From: Kangiellaceae bacterium
Lineage (GTDB): Bacteria > Pseudomonadota > Gammaproteobacteria > Enterobacterales > Kangiellaceae
Assembly: GCA_030590405.1 (NCBI GenBank)
Contig: JAUUYO010000200.1
Span: 1-6,188, forward strand
Length of the DNA: 6,188 nt
Direction of reading: 5' to 3'
Part shown: piece after piece, positions 1 through 6,188 of the stretch
Layout: each line of letters starts with the position of its first letter
Numbering within the stretch: the first letter of the stretch is position 1
Program-made: the position numbers and the translations under genes
The notes under the pieces: generated by a model
Told to the model about the DNA's origin: nothing
Database searches by the model: none
What the model saw: the letters and a program-made list of their open reading frames with translations, nothing else

Positions 1-1
1 A

Positions 2-1399
2 ACAGTTCCCAATGTACAAGCTATCCATGGCCTGCGAGTACAGAAAGTCCCGCATACAAAATACGTTTTCTGTAATGCCGAGTTTAGAATCCCTCACCCC
101 AACGATGGCCGTGATTTAAACGACCCCACCAAATATCACACCATGTTTAATGTGATTGATGCGGAATCTATGGAAATGGCTTTTCAGGTCATCGTTGATG
201 GCAACCTTGATAATACCGATGCCGATTATACCGGTCGTTTTGCCGCTTCTACCTGTTATAACTCAGAAGAAGGTGTGACTTTAGCAGACACCATGAGAAA
301 CGAGCGAGACTGGATTGTAGTTTACGATATTCATGCTATTGAAAAAGCGGTGAAAGCAGGCAAATATAAAACCATTGGCGATTCAAAGGTGCCTGTTGTG
401 GATGGACGTAAAAAAGCCAAAAGCGCCTTTACTCGATATATTCCTATCCCAAAAAGTCCACATGGCATCAATACCTCACCCGATGGCAAATACTTTATGG
501 TGAATGGCAAATTATCACCGACAGTGAGCATTGTTGAATTAAGTAAATTACCCGCACTTTTTGCAGGCAAAATTAAGGAGCGTGATACTGTTATTGCTGA
601 ACCAGAATTAGGTTTAGGACCATTGCATACCGCTTTTGATGGTCGCGGCAATGCTTATACTACTTTGTTTATTGATAGCCAGATTTGTAAGTGGAGCATT
701 AAAGATGCTATCGCTGCATACAATGGCAAAAAAGTGAACTATATCAAACAAAAACTCGATGTACATTATCAACCGGGTCATAATCATACTACGATGGGTG
801 AAACCCGTGATGCGGATGGTAAGTACTTGGTGTCCTTATGCAAATTCTCTAAAGATCGCTTCTTAAATACTGGTCCTCTAAAACCAGAAAATGATCAATT
901 AATTGATATTTCAGGTAAAGAAATGAAGTTGATCCACGACGGCCCGACCTTTGCGGAACCTCATGATTGCATGATTGTTCACCGTAGTAAGGTGAAGCCA
1001 AACAAACTCTGGACCAGAGACGACCCCATTTTTGAAGGGGCCAGACAACAAGCTAAAAAAGATGGTGTTAAGTTAGAATCTACCAACAAAGTTATCAGAG
1101 ATGGTAAAAAGGTTCGAGTTTATATGACCTCCGTTGCGCCCAGTTTTGGTATGACCGATTTTACCGTCAAGCAAGGGGATGAAGTCACTGTGTTTGTCAC
1201 CAATCTTGATCAGGTCGAAGATGTGACCCATGGCTTTGCATTAGCTCAACACGGCGTGAGTATGGAAATAGGTCCACAGCAAACTTCGTCAATTACTTTT
1301 AAAGTAAAAGATGCTGGTGTGTTCTGGTTCTATTGCCATTGGTTCTGTCATGCACTGCATATGGAAATGCGTGGCCGAATGTTGGTTGAGAAAGCTTAG
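2..1399 (+). CDS. nosZ: Nitrous oxide reductase NosZ, C-terminal 465 residues (5' end outside window)
   Basis: NosZ is the periplasmic multicopper enzyme that reduces N2O to N2, the last step of denitrification. The frame is open from base 2, so the ATG at 143 is internal. By comparison with the ~638-residue Pseudomonas stutzeri precursor, about 170 N-terminal residues are missing, including the export signal and the first two CuZ histidines. Five CuZ histidine motifs remain: AIHG (His codon at 26), SPHG (461), PLHTAFDG (626), GHNH (779) and EPHDC (962). These lie in the seven-bladed propeller. The C-terminal cupredoxin domain carries all CuA ligands: His at 1229, then CHWFCHALHMEM with Cys 1334, Trp 1340, Cys 1346, His 1358 and Met 1367. 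No ligand is lost and there is no frameshift, so it should be functional. nosD following directly supports clade I; the signal peptide that would prove it is not visible. Confidence 0.98.
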   Translation, partial: TVPNVQAIHGLRVQKVPHTKYVFCNAEFRIPHPNDGRDLNDPTKYHTMFNVIDAESMEMAFQVIVDGNLDNTDADYTGRFAASTCYNSEEGVTLADTMRNERDWIVVYDIHAIEKAVKAGKYKTIGDSKVPVVDGRKKAKSAFTRYIPIPKSPHGINTSPDGKYFMVNGKLSPTVSIVELSKLPALFAGKIKERDTVIAEPELGLGPLHTAFDGRGNAYTTLFIDSQICKWSIKDAIAAYNGKKVNYIKQKLDVHYQPGHNHTTMGETRDADGKYLVSLCKFSKDRFLNTGPLKPENDQLIDISGKEMKLIHDGPTFAEPHDCMIVHRSKVKPNKLWTRDDPIFEGARQQAKKDGVKLESTNKVIRDGKKVRVYMTSVAPSFGMTDFTVKQGDEVTVFVTNLDQVEDVTHGFALAQHGVSMEIGPQQTSSITFKVKDAGVFWFYCHWFCHALHMEMRGRMLVEKA

Positions 1400-1454
1400 G
1401 CTATAAACTATTTGCGCCGGGAAAGCTTGCCCAATGTAGTATTTTGGGTATGGC

Positions 1455-1484
1455 CGCTCCTACCACGGCTCTTCGGTAGGAGCG
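1455..1484 (+). repeat. Perfect 10-bp inverted repeat in the nosZ-nosD spacer, GTAGGAGCG REP-like heads
   Basis: Arms CGCTCCTACC (1455-1464) and GGTAGGAGCG (1475-1484) are exact reverse complements around a 10-base loop. In RNA this gives a strong GC-rich hairpin 56 bases after the nosZ stop and 48 before the nosD start. No run of T follows, so it does not look like an intrinsic terminator. It could block 3' exonucleases, stabilise nosZ mRNA, or mark a processing point that separates nosZ levels from nosDFYL levels. GTAGGAGCG resembles the head of REP (repetitive extragenic palindromic) elements of Pseudomonas and relatives, so it may be a head-to-head pair of degraded REPs. The palindrome is seen directly; the role is inferred. 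Confidence 0.8.
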
Positions 1485-1531
1485 CACCTCCGAGCCGCGA
1501 ATAGTATTTGAAAATAATTGAAAGTTAAGAA

Positions 1532-2827
1532 ATGAAACGAATTTTACAAACAAGCTTTATCCTATTGAATATTTTTATCGCAGGCTTATGCGCCGCAAAA
1601 AGCTATTCAATATCAGCAAATGATGATTTACAGGCTGTCATAAATAATGCTGTTGACGGCGATATTGTTGAATTGACCAAAGGCGAATATTTCGGTAATT
1701 TCATTATCGACAAACCAATCACTTTAAGTTGCAAAGAAAACGTAAAAATCAACGGCAACCATCAAAAAGACACCATCCGAATAACAGCAAAAAATGTCTC
1801 CATTAAAAACTGCTCTATTATCAATTGGGGCGACAACCTGACCGATATGAACGCCGGATTATTCATAGAAAAAACCGCAGAAAATATTCGCATCGAAAAT
1901 AATTACCTCAAAGGTGATACTTTTGGCATGTGGTTAGACTCCACACCCAGAGCAACCATTATTAATAATAAAATACAAGGCAACCTGTCCATCCGCTCCC
2001 AGGATCGAGGCAATGGCATTCATCTGTTTAACGTCACCGAAGCATTGGTTAAGAACAATAAAGTCTGGCATACCCGCGATGGCATTTATATCGACACCAG
2101 CAATAACAACCAGCTAATTGGCAATAAACTTCACGACTTACGCTACGGCATTCACTATATGTACTCCTACTCCAATAGAGTCGAAGGGAATCACACTTAT
2201 AATACCCGCACAGGTTACGCGTTAATGCAGTCAAAATACTTAACCGTAGTCAATAACAAATCAGAAAATGACAGTAACTATGGCATATTAATGAACTACA
2301 TTGTCCATTCAGAAATTAGTGACAATCAAATTATCAATACTAAACAACCACTTGGTGTCGATGGTAAACGAGATGACTATGGCGCTGAGGGAAAAGGCTT
2401 TTTTATTTATAATGCTCATTTTAATACCTTGTCTAATAACCTGATTAGCAAAAGCGATATCGGCATTCATTTAACTGCGGGTTCAGAAGGCAATAAAATA
2501 TTTTCTAATTACTTTGTCAAAAATCGGCAACAGGTAAAATATGTTGCGAATCGAAAAGTAGAATGGTCCTTTGAAAAACAGGGTAATTTCTGGAGTGATT
2601 ATCAAGGTTGGGACCGAGATGTTGACGGCTTTGGAGATGAACCCTTTGAGCCGAATGATGGTATTGATAAGATCTTGTGGAAGTATCCAGCGGCGAACAT
2701 TTTGATCAATAGCCCCGCGGTGCAAACACTGCGTTGGGTACAAAAAGAATTTCCGGTATTAAAATCACCAGGGATCACAGATAGTTATCCTAAGATGAAA
2801 AATGATTTTCTGGAACAGGTAAAATAA
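1532..2827 (+). CDS. nosD: NosD, periplasmic beta-helix maturation factor for nitrous oxide reductase
   Basis: NosD is the periplasmic subunit of the NosDFY complex needed to build the CuZ site of NosZ; it receives copper from NosL and contacts apo-NosZ. The 431 residues begin with a Sec-type signal (MKR, hydrophobic stretch to about residue 20, likely cleavage after CAA). The body is a right-handed parallel beta-helix: many short repeats with Asn-Asn turns (NNKI, NNKV, NNQ, SNN), typical of the PbH1/CASH family. The C-terminal part has the NosD hallmarks NFWSDYQGWDRD (from about residue 352), EPNDGIDKILWKYP and NSPAVQTLRWVQKEFPVLKSPG. The length is normal. The start is fixed by the signal peptide; the ribosome binding site is poor (TAAGA almost touching the ATG), which hints at weak initiation. 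Its stop lies one base before the nosF ATG. Confidence 0.97.
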   Translation: MKRILQTSFILLNIFIAGLCAAKSYSISANDDLQAVINNAVDGDIVELTKGEYFGNFIIDKPITLSCKENVKINGNHQKDTIRITAKNVSIKNCSIINWGDNLTDMNAGLFIEKTAENIRIENNYLKGDTFGMWLDSTPRATIINNKIQGNLSIRSQDRGNGIHLFNVTEALVKNNKVWHTRDGIYIDTSNNNQLIGNKLHDLRYGIHYMYSYSNRVEGNHTYNTRTGYALMQSKYLTVVNNKSENDSNYGILMNYIVHSEISDNQIINTKQPLGVDGKRDDYGAEGKGFFIYNAHFNTLSNNLISKSDIGIHLTAGSEGNKIFSNYFVKNRQQVKYVANRKVEWSFEKQGNFWSDYQGWDRDVDGFGDEPFEPNDGIDKILWKYPAANILINSPAVQTLRWVQKEFPVLKSPGITDSYPKMKNDFLEQVK

Positions 2828-2828
2828 T

Positions 2829-3833
2829 ATGAGCATTATTCAACTAGAAAATATCAGCCAACAATTTGGCAGGTTATCCGTTTTGGACTCTATCAATTTG
2901 AAGCTGGAAAAAGGCGAAGTGTTGGGACTCTTTGGTCATAACGGCGCAGGTAAAACCACCAGCATGAAAATGATATTAGGGCTACTTAAGCCAACTTCTG
3001 GGCAAGTCAGAGTCTTTGGCCAGGATCCCTTTCTCTCTGACTTTAATCATTATCGATATCGGATAGGTTTTTTACCGGAGAATGTTTCTTTTTACCAGCA
3101 GTTAACCGGGAAAGAAGTACTCCATTTTTTTGCCAAACTTAAAAGAGTCTCTTTAAACCGATGCAAAGAATTATTGAAGCAAGTCGGATTAACCGAAGCC
3201 GCTGAGCGCAAAGTCAAAACTTATTCCAAAGGTATGAAACAACGTTTGGGTCTGGCGCAAGCAATCTTAACCGAGCCATCATTATTGTTACTGGATGAAC
3301 CAACCGTTGGATTAGATCCGATTGCGACCCAGGATTTTTATCAAATTGTTGATCAGCTAAAAAACAATGGCTGCTCAATTATTTTATGTTCCCATGTATT
3401 ACCGGGCGTTGAAAAGCATATCGACAAAGTCGCCATTTTGTCACAAGGCAAGTTAGCCGCGTTTGGCTGCATTCCAGAATTACGAAAACAAACCTCATTG
3501 ACCACTCAAATTAATTTCTCAGGTTGCTTTGATATCAGCAAGCTACAGCAAGCCTTGGGGGTTGATGTAGGCACTCAAGAAAACGGTTCTTTTAGTTTAA
3601 AAATTCAACCAGAATATAAATTGAAAACTGTTCAAACTTTGCTCGCTCAACCGGGCCTTCAAGATCTGGACACCCTACCGCCAAGTCTGGAGCAGCTATA
3701 TCGGCACTTTGTTGTTGGCAAACCTTCACAGGGCGGCCAAATGGAACAATCAATTTCGGAGATAATAAACAGCGTACCGCAGCAACCTGAAAAGTCAGAA
3801 ACCATCACTAGTAAAACAGGAGAGCAATCATGA
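2829..3833 (+). CDS. nosF: NosF, ABC-type ATPase of the NosDFY complex
   Basis: NosF is the cytoplasmic nucleotide-binding subunit that pairs with NosY and powers NosDFY during CuZ assembly. All ABC motifs are intact: Walker A GHNGAGKTT (residues 36-44), signature YSKGMKQ (132-138), Walker B LLLLDE (152-157) with the D-loop GLD at 161-163, and the H-loop His in CSHVLPG (His189). The Q-loop position reads GFLPENVSFY (80-89), the form usual for NosF. From about residue 205 a C-terminal domain follows, as in other NosF proteins. The last ~35 residues (from about 300) are a hydrophilic Gln/Ser/Glu-rich tail, making the protein 334 residues against roughly 300-308 in familiar homologues. The start follows the nosD stop by one base, with an AGGT upstream. 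The stop codon overlaps the nosY start (ATGA), implying coupled translation. Confidence 0.97.
   Translation: MSIIQLENISQQFGRLSVLDSINLKLEKGEVLGLFGHNGAGKTTSMKMILGLLKPTSGQVRVFGQDPFLSDFNHYRYRIGFLPENVSFYQQLTGKEVLHFFAKLKRVSLNRCKELLKQVGLTEAAERKVKTYSKGMKQRLGLAQAILTEPSLLLLDEPTVGLDPIATQDFYQIVDQLKNNGCSIILCSHVLPGVEKHIDKVAILSQGKLAAFGCIPELRKQTSLTTQINFSGCFDISKLQQALGVDVGTQENGSFSLKIQPEYKLKTVQTLLAQPGLQDLDTLPPSLEQLYRHFVVGKPSQGGQMEQSISEIINSVPQQPEKSETITSKTGEQS
3818..3822 (+). promoter_or_regulatory. Strong ribosome binding site for nosY, inside the nosF 3' end
   Basis: AGGAG lies 7 bases before the nosY ATG at 3830. It is the best Shine-Dalgarno match in the operon and fixes the nosY start, which overlaps the nosF stop by four bases (ATGA). 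Confidence 0.8.
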
Positions 3834-4654
3834 GAGCGGTTATGGCGATTGCCGAAAAAGAGTTCAAAGACGGTTTACGTAATCGATGGATGATTGCCAT
3901 TACCTTGATATTTTCAGTCATGGCATCAGGCTTATCCTGGTTTGGCAGTGCTTCGGTCGGTAGTATCGGTTTTAGCTCCATCGCTAATACTATTATAAGC
4001 CTGTCGAGTTTAAATGTCTTTTTGCTACCACTCATTGCATTATTATTGTCCTACCAGGCAATCGTTGGCGAAGATGAAGATGGCACCTTACTGTTGTTAC
4101 TTACTTACCCGCTGACTAAAGCCGAATTACTCTTAGGAAAACTCCTTGGCCAAACCAGTACCTTGGCTATTGCAACCATCGTCGGATTTGGCAGCGCCAG
4201 TTTGAGTATCATCCTGTTTGCAGATAATGTTAATGTCGGAGAATTATTAAACGCCTTTGGTTTATTTATTCTGTCTGCAATCTTGCTAGGAATGGTCTTT
4301 ATTTGTTTATCTTATGTTATCAGTAGTTGGGTCAGTGAAAAATCTAAAGCCGCGGGGTTAGCCTTGGTGATCTGGTTTTTCTTTGTATTGATTTATGATA
4401 TGGGATTACTGGGATTGTTAGTGGCAACTGAAGGACAAGTTCAGGCAGATATTTTTCCTTATTTACTTTTGCTTAATCCCACCGATATTTTTCGATTAAT
4501 TAATCTGGTCACCTTTGAAACCAACGGAACTGGATTACTGAGTATCGCCGCTGAGCAATCATTTTCAATCTCTGGACTTTTTATGAGCATGTTGCTTTGG
4601 ATTTTATTACCGTTTTGGTTGGCTTACTTCCGATTACTTAAGCGGCCTATTTAA
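3830..4654 (+). CDS. nosY: NosY, ABC-2 type membrane permease of the NosDFY complex
   Basis: NosY is the inner-membrane subunit that couples NosF ATP hydrolysis to NosD in the periplasm. The 274 residues match the ABC-2 permease layout. An amphipathic N-terminal segment (about 6-19, IAEKEFKDGLRNRW) is followed by six hydrophobic segments near residues 20-40, 53-76, 105-130, 138-165, 173-199 and 245-268. Between the second and third is the family motif VGEDEDGTLLLLLTYPLTKAE, a cytoplasmic loop with conserved acidic residues that faces the ATPase. The C-terminus ends in basic residues (RLLKRPI). Length and topology are normal. It is translationally coupled to nosF and followed 22 bases later by nosL. 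The identity rests on the motif plus the nos context, since ABC-2 permeases diverge strongly. Confidence 0.96.
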   Translation: MRAVMAIAEKEFKDGLRNRWMIAITLIFSVMASGLSWFGSASVGSIGFSSIANTIISLSSLNVFLLPLIALLLSYQAIVGEDEDGTLLLLLTYPLTKAELLLGKLLGQTSTLAIATIVGFGSASLSIILFADNVNVGELLNAFGLFILSAILLGMVFICLSYVISSWVSEKSKAAGLALVIWFFFVLIYDMGLLGLLVATEGQVQADIFPYLLLLNPTDIFRLINLVTFETNGTGLLSIAAEQSFSISGLFMSMLLWILLPFWLAYFRLLKRPI

Positions 4655-4676
4655 AATAATTACGATTGGAAAAAAC

Positions 4677-5171
4677 ATGTTTTACTTAAAGTTAAGCTTC
4701 ACCTTGTTACTGTCTTTTATCGCAATCAGTTGCGGCGATCAGCAACCAAATCAAAGTCCCCATACTGCAATCGCCTTTGAAACGGGTGATGAATGCCATG
4801 TGTGCGGAATGATTATTACTCGATTACCCGGTCCAAAAGGGCAAGCCTTTGATAAACGTTCGAATAAGGTGAAAAAGTTTTGTTCGAGCCTGGATTTAAT
4901 TTCATGGTATTTACAACCAGAAAACAAACCGAATATCGCAGAAATTTATGTTCACAATATGGCAAATACTGATTGGGACACTCCTGATGATACCCAGCTA
5001 ATTCCTGCGAAAGAAGCTTTCTTTGTAGTAGGCTCAAATAAAAAAGGTTCAATGGGTAGCACCATTGCTAGTTTTGAAAAGCGTCAGGATGCGGAGTTAT
5101 TTGTAAAAGAATGGCAAGGAAAAATCTTGAGCTTTGAACAACTCACTCTGGCAATCATTTTTGAGCGTTAA
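4677..5171 (+). CDS. nosL: NosL, outer- or periplasmic-side lipoprotein copper chaperone for NosZ
   Basis: NosL binds Cu(I) and hands it to the NosDFY machinery for CuZ assembly. The 164-residue protein starts with a lipoprotein signal: a hydrophobic stretch (residues 3-17) ending in the lipobox AIS-Cys19, followed by GDQQ. The family motif CHVCGM follows (Cys40, Cys43, Met45), then FDKRSNKVKKFCS, a Cu-protein style region, and GSMGSTIASFEKRQDAE near residues 123-140, matching the conserved G-x-MG segment of NosL. The Cys and Met residues are plausible copper ligands. Length is usual. A modest ribosome site, GGA at 4668-4670, precedes the ATG by 6 bases. It is the last gene of the cluster here; no nosX/apbE follows. 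Which membrane holds the lipid anchor cannot be settled, although the Asp at +3 rather than +2 gives no inner-membrane retention signal. Confidence 0.96.
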   Translation: MFYLKLSFTLLLSFIAISCGDQQPNQSPHTAIAFETGDECHVCGMIITRLPGPKGQAFDKRSNKVKKFCSSLDLISWYLQPENKPNIAEIYVHNMANTDWDTPDDTQLIPAKEAFFVVGSNKKGSMGSTIASFEKRQDAELFVKEWQGKILSFEQLTLAIIFER

Positions 5172-5174
5172 CCA

Positions 5175-5888
5175 TTAAAACTTTCGAATATACTCCAATG
5201 CTTTCATCGGATGATAAGTCACTAAATCATAAGGTACTTTGACAGGAACAGGATCAACAATCTCAATCGGCGTATTTTTCGACATTGCTATTTCCAGTGC
5301 CATTTGAGTAATGTTGACGCTAAAAGAAGTGCCCATAAAAACAATTTTATCTGCTTCAAGCATTCTTTTCTGAGCTTCGGTAATTTGATAAAGCTCAGTG
5401 TAAAATTCATCAAATAGCAAAACAAATGGCTTATAAGAGATGTTAATTTCTGGCTTTTGAACGATACTAAAAATTTCTAATATCGAAGATTCAAAATTAG
5501 ATTCATCCACTTCATCCCACGGCGTCTGGATCACTTCAACATCATCGCCTTGAGTATGAAAGCGTGTCATTTGATCAAGTCGACCATGAACGGCTATGTA
5601 ATCTTGATTACCCGCCTTACCATCCAATCCATCAATATTTTGCGTGATTAAATTTTTATTGGCCAGCCAATAATGAACTTCATTAGGCCCATGATTTCGA
5701 TAAGCCGCAAAACGGTGATAATACCAACGCAGGAATTCCACCGGTTTAGTTTGATACATATGGCGAGTCGCCATTTCTTGCGGCGTGTAATTAACGCTGC
5801 CGATGGTCCAGAAACCATCTTCACCCCGAAAGGTTGGGATGCCACTTTCAGCGCTGACGCCTGCACCTGTGATATATAATGTGTTCAT
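5175..5888 (-). CDS. Sir2-family NAD+-dependent protein deacylase homologue lacking the zinc ribbon
   Basis: Sirtuins remove acyl groups from lysine, or less often transfer ADP-ribose, using NAD+, in the cytoplasm. The Rossmann-fold NAD-binding motif is clear at residues 8-22 (GAGVSAESGIPTFRG), followed by TQNIDGLD (82-89) and the catalytic-type His in VHG (His101). A second nucleotide-contact motif, MGTSFSVN, sits at 185-192. The Cys-x-x-Cys pairs of the zinc module, expected just after the HG, are absent: the 237-residue protein has no cysteine at all. The KPFVLLFDE segment (153-161) replaces the usual xPxVVxFGE. The start is placed at 5888 because the conserved fold begins there; an upstream ATG at 5942 would add 18 residues with no homology and no ribosome site. 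AAGAGAA lies before the chosen start. It converges on nosL and is probably unrelated to N2O reduction. Deacylase activity is not assured. Confidence 0.88.
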   Translation of the reverse strand: MNTLYITGAGVSAESGIPTFRGEDGFWTIGSVNYTPQEMATRHMYQTKPVEFLRWYYHRFAAYRNHGPNEVHYWLANKNLITQNIDGLDGKAGNQDYIAVHGRLDQMTRFHTQGDDVEVIQTPWDEVDESNFESSILEIFSIVQKPEINISYKPFVLLFDEFYTELYQITEAQKRMLEADKIVFMGTSFSVNITQMALEIAMSKNTPIEIVDPVPVKVPYDLVTYHPMKALEYIRKF

Positions 5889-6124
5889 AGGTTTCTCTTT
5901 TGACTGGATTAAATACAGATTAATAATACCTGAATTCAGCATATGCTAACCGAATTAGTTTAAAGGGCTTGTTGAACTACCGTTAGCCATTGCAGCAAGG
6001 CAATTTTTGCCGAATATAAAGTGGACACTTGGTTACCAGCAATTCTCGGTGAACAGATATGCTCCCTGTTTACGGGCATTGTAGAGACATTGTAAAAAAT
6101 GTTTTCGCACTATATTTGACCTTT
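5889..6124. other. Non-coding stretch upstream of the sirtuin gene
   Basis: This A+T-rich stretch must contain the sirtuin promoter, but no clear -35/-10 pair can be picked. A 10-bp perfect palindrome AGCATATGCT (5938-5947) sits next to TGAATTCA (5931-5938), about 45-60 bases before the sirtuin ATG, and could bind a dimeric regulator. A 39-codon open frame on the - strand (5960-6079) has no ribosome site and no recognised family. No tRNA or rRNA is visible. Confidence 0.5.
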
Positions 6125-6146
6125 GTAGGTTGGCCTTTAGGCCAAT
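6125..6146 (+). repeat. REP-like element: GTAG head plus hairpin (first of an inverted pair)
   Basis: GTAG at 6125-6128 is followed directly by a hairpin with arms TTGGCC (6130-6135) and GGCCAA (6140-6145) and loop TTTA. A G-T wobble (6129 with 6146) would extend the stem to 7. A GTAG tetranucleotide at the foot of a hairpin is the recognised layout of REP sequences mobilised by REP-associated Y1 transposases (RAYT/TnpA-REP). No such transposase is in the window. Confidence 0.72.
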
Positions 6147-6166
6147 TTCGTGCCTGATAGTTTAGC

Positions 6167-6188
6167 GTTGGACTGAAGTCCAACCTAC
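6167..6188 (-). repeat. REP-like element, inverted partner reaching the window end
   Basis: Read on the - strand this is GTAG (6188-6185) followed directly by stem arms GTTGGAC and GTCCAAC (6184-6178 and 6173-6167) around loop TTCA. The first nine bases, GTAGGTTGG, are identical to those of the element at 6125, while the inner stem bases differ in a compensated way (GGCC/GGCC against GGAC/GTCC), so pairing is kept although sequence is not. Tail-to-tail arrangement with a 20-base spacer is typical of REP pairs (BIMEs). The copy ends exactly at the window edge. Confidence 0.72.

Noticed and set aside
331..651. 106-codon open frame on the - strand inside nosZ
   Set aside because: It lies wholly antisense to a strongly conserved coding region, matches no family I know, and has no ribosome site or context of its own.
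143..1399. ATG at 143 as the start of nosZ
   Set aside because: The same frame is open to base 2 and encodes clear NosZ sequence, including the CuZ histidine at 26 and VFCNAEFRIPHPNDG, so this Met is internal.
1455..1500. Intrinsic terminator after nosZ
   Set aside because: The hairpin is strong but is followed by AGCGCACCTC rather than a T run, so factor-independent termination is unlikely.
1498..1531. Separate promoter or FNR box for nosDFYL
   Set aside because: The stretch is A+T-rich but has no well-spaced -35/-10 pair and no TTGAT-N4-ATCAA site; TTGAAA and AATAAT are too close together.
3808..4035. 75-codon open frame on the - strand across the nosF-nosY junction
   Set aside because: It is the complement of conserved coding sequence; its hydrophobic look is explained by the NosY membrane segments on the other strand.
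4677..5171. A new system hidden downstream of nosY
   Set aside because: The gene is ordinary nosL: lipobox, CHVCGM motif, normal length and expected position in the cluster.
5889..5942. Upstream start of the sirtuin at 5942
   Set aside because: It adds 18 residues before the fold with no conservation, and no Shine-Dalgarno sequence precedes it.
5889..5965. Sigma-70 promoter for the sirtuin gene
   Set aside because: Several -10-like hexamers (TATTAT, TAATCT) exist on the - strand, but none has a credible -35 at 16-18 bases, so no position can be supported.

Overview
The window holds the downstream half of a nitrous oxide reductase (nos) gene cluster. It runs left to right as the 3' part of nosZ (cut by the window start), then nosD, nosF, nosY and nosL, all on the + strand. 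A sirtuin-family gene follows on the - strand, converging on nosL with only 3 bp between the stop codons. The last ~300 bases carry no convincing gene and end in a pair of inverted REP-like hairpins.

The genes form one pathway. NosZ is the periplasmic copper enzyme that reduces N2O to N2 using a CuA electron-entry site and a CuZ catalytic cluster. NosL is a lipoprotein copper chaperone. NosD (periplasmic beta-helix), NosF (cytoplasmic ATPase) and NosY (membrane permease) form the NosDFY ABC complex that works with NosL to mature CuZ. nosD to nosL are tightly packed (1-bp gap, 4-bp overlap, 22-bp gap) and look like one transcript. nosZ is set apart from them by 132 bp containing a strong GC-rich hairpin that could also fold as a pseudoknot.

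The nosZ-nosD-nosF-nosY-nosL order, without nosB or cytochrome genes between nosZ and nosD, fits the clade I (Tat-exported) N2O reductases of Proteobacteria. The A+T-rich codon use and the GTAG-headed REP-like repeats suggest a gammaproteobacterium, perhaps marine. This is an inference; no rRNA or other taxonomic marker is present. The regulatory genes and nosR, usually upstream of nosZ, lie outside the window.

The cluster itself is a known system. The points worth a second look are the structured nosZ-nosD spacer, a sirtuin homologue with no cysteine at all and therefore no zinc ribbon, a hydrophilic C-terminal tail on NosF, and the REP-like elements, which come in two head sequences on either side of nosDFYL and the sirtuin gene.
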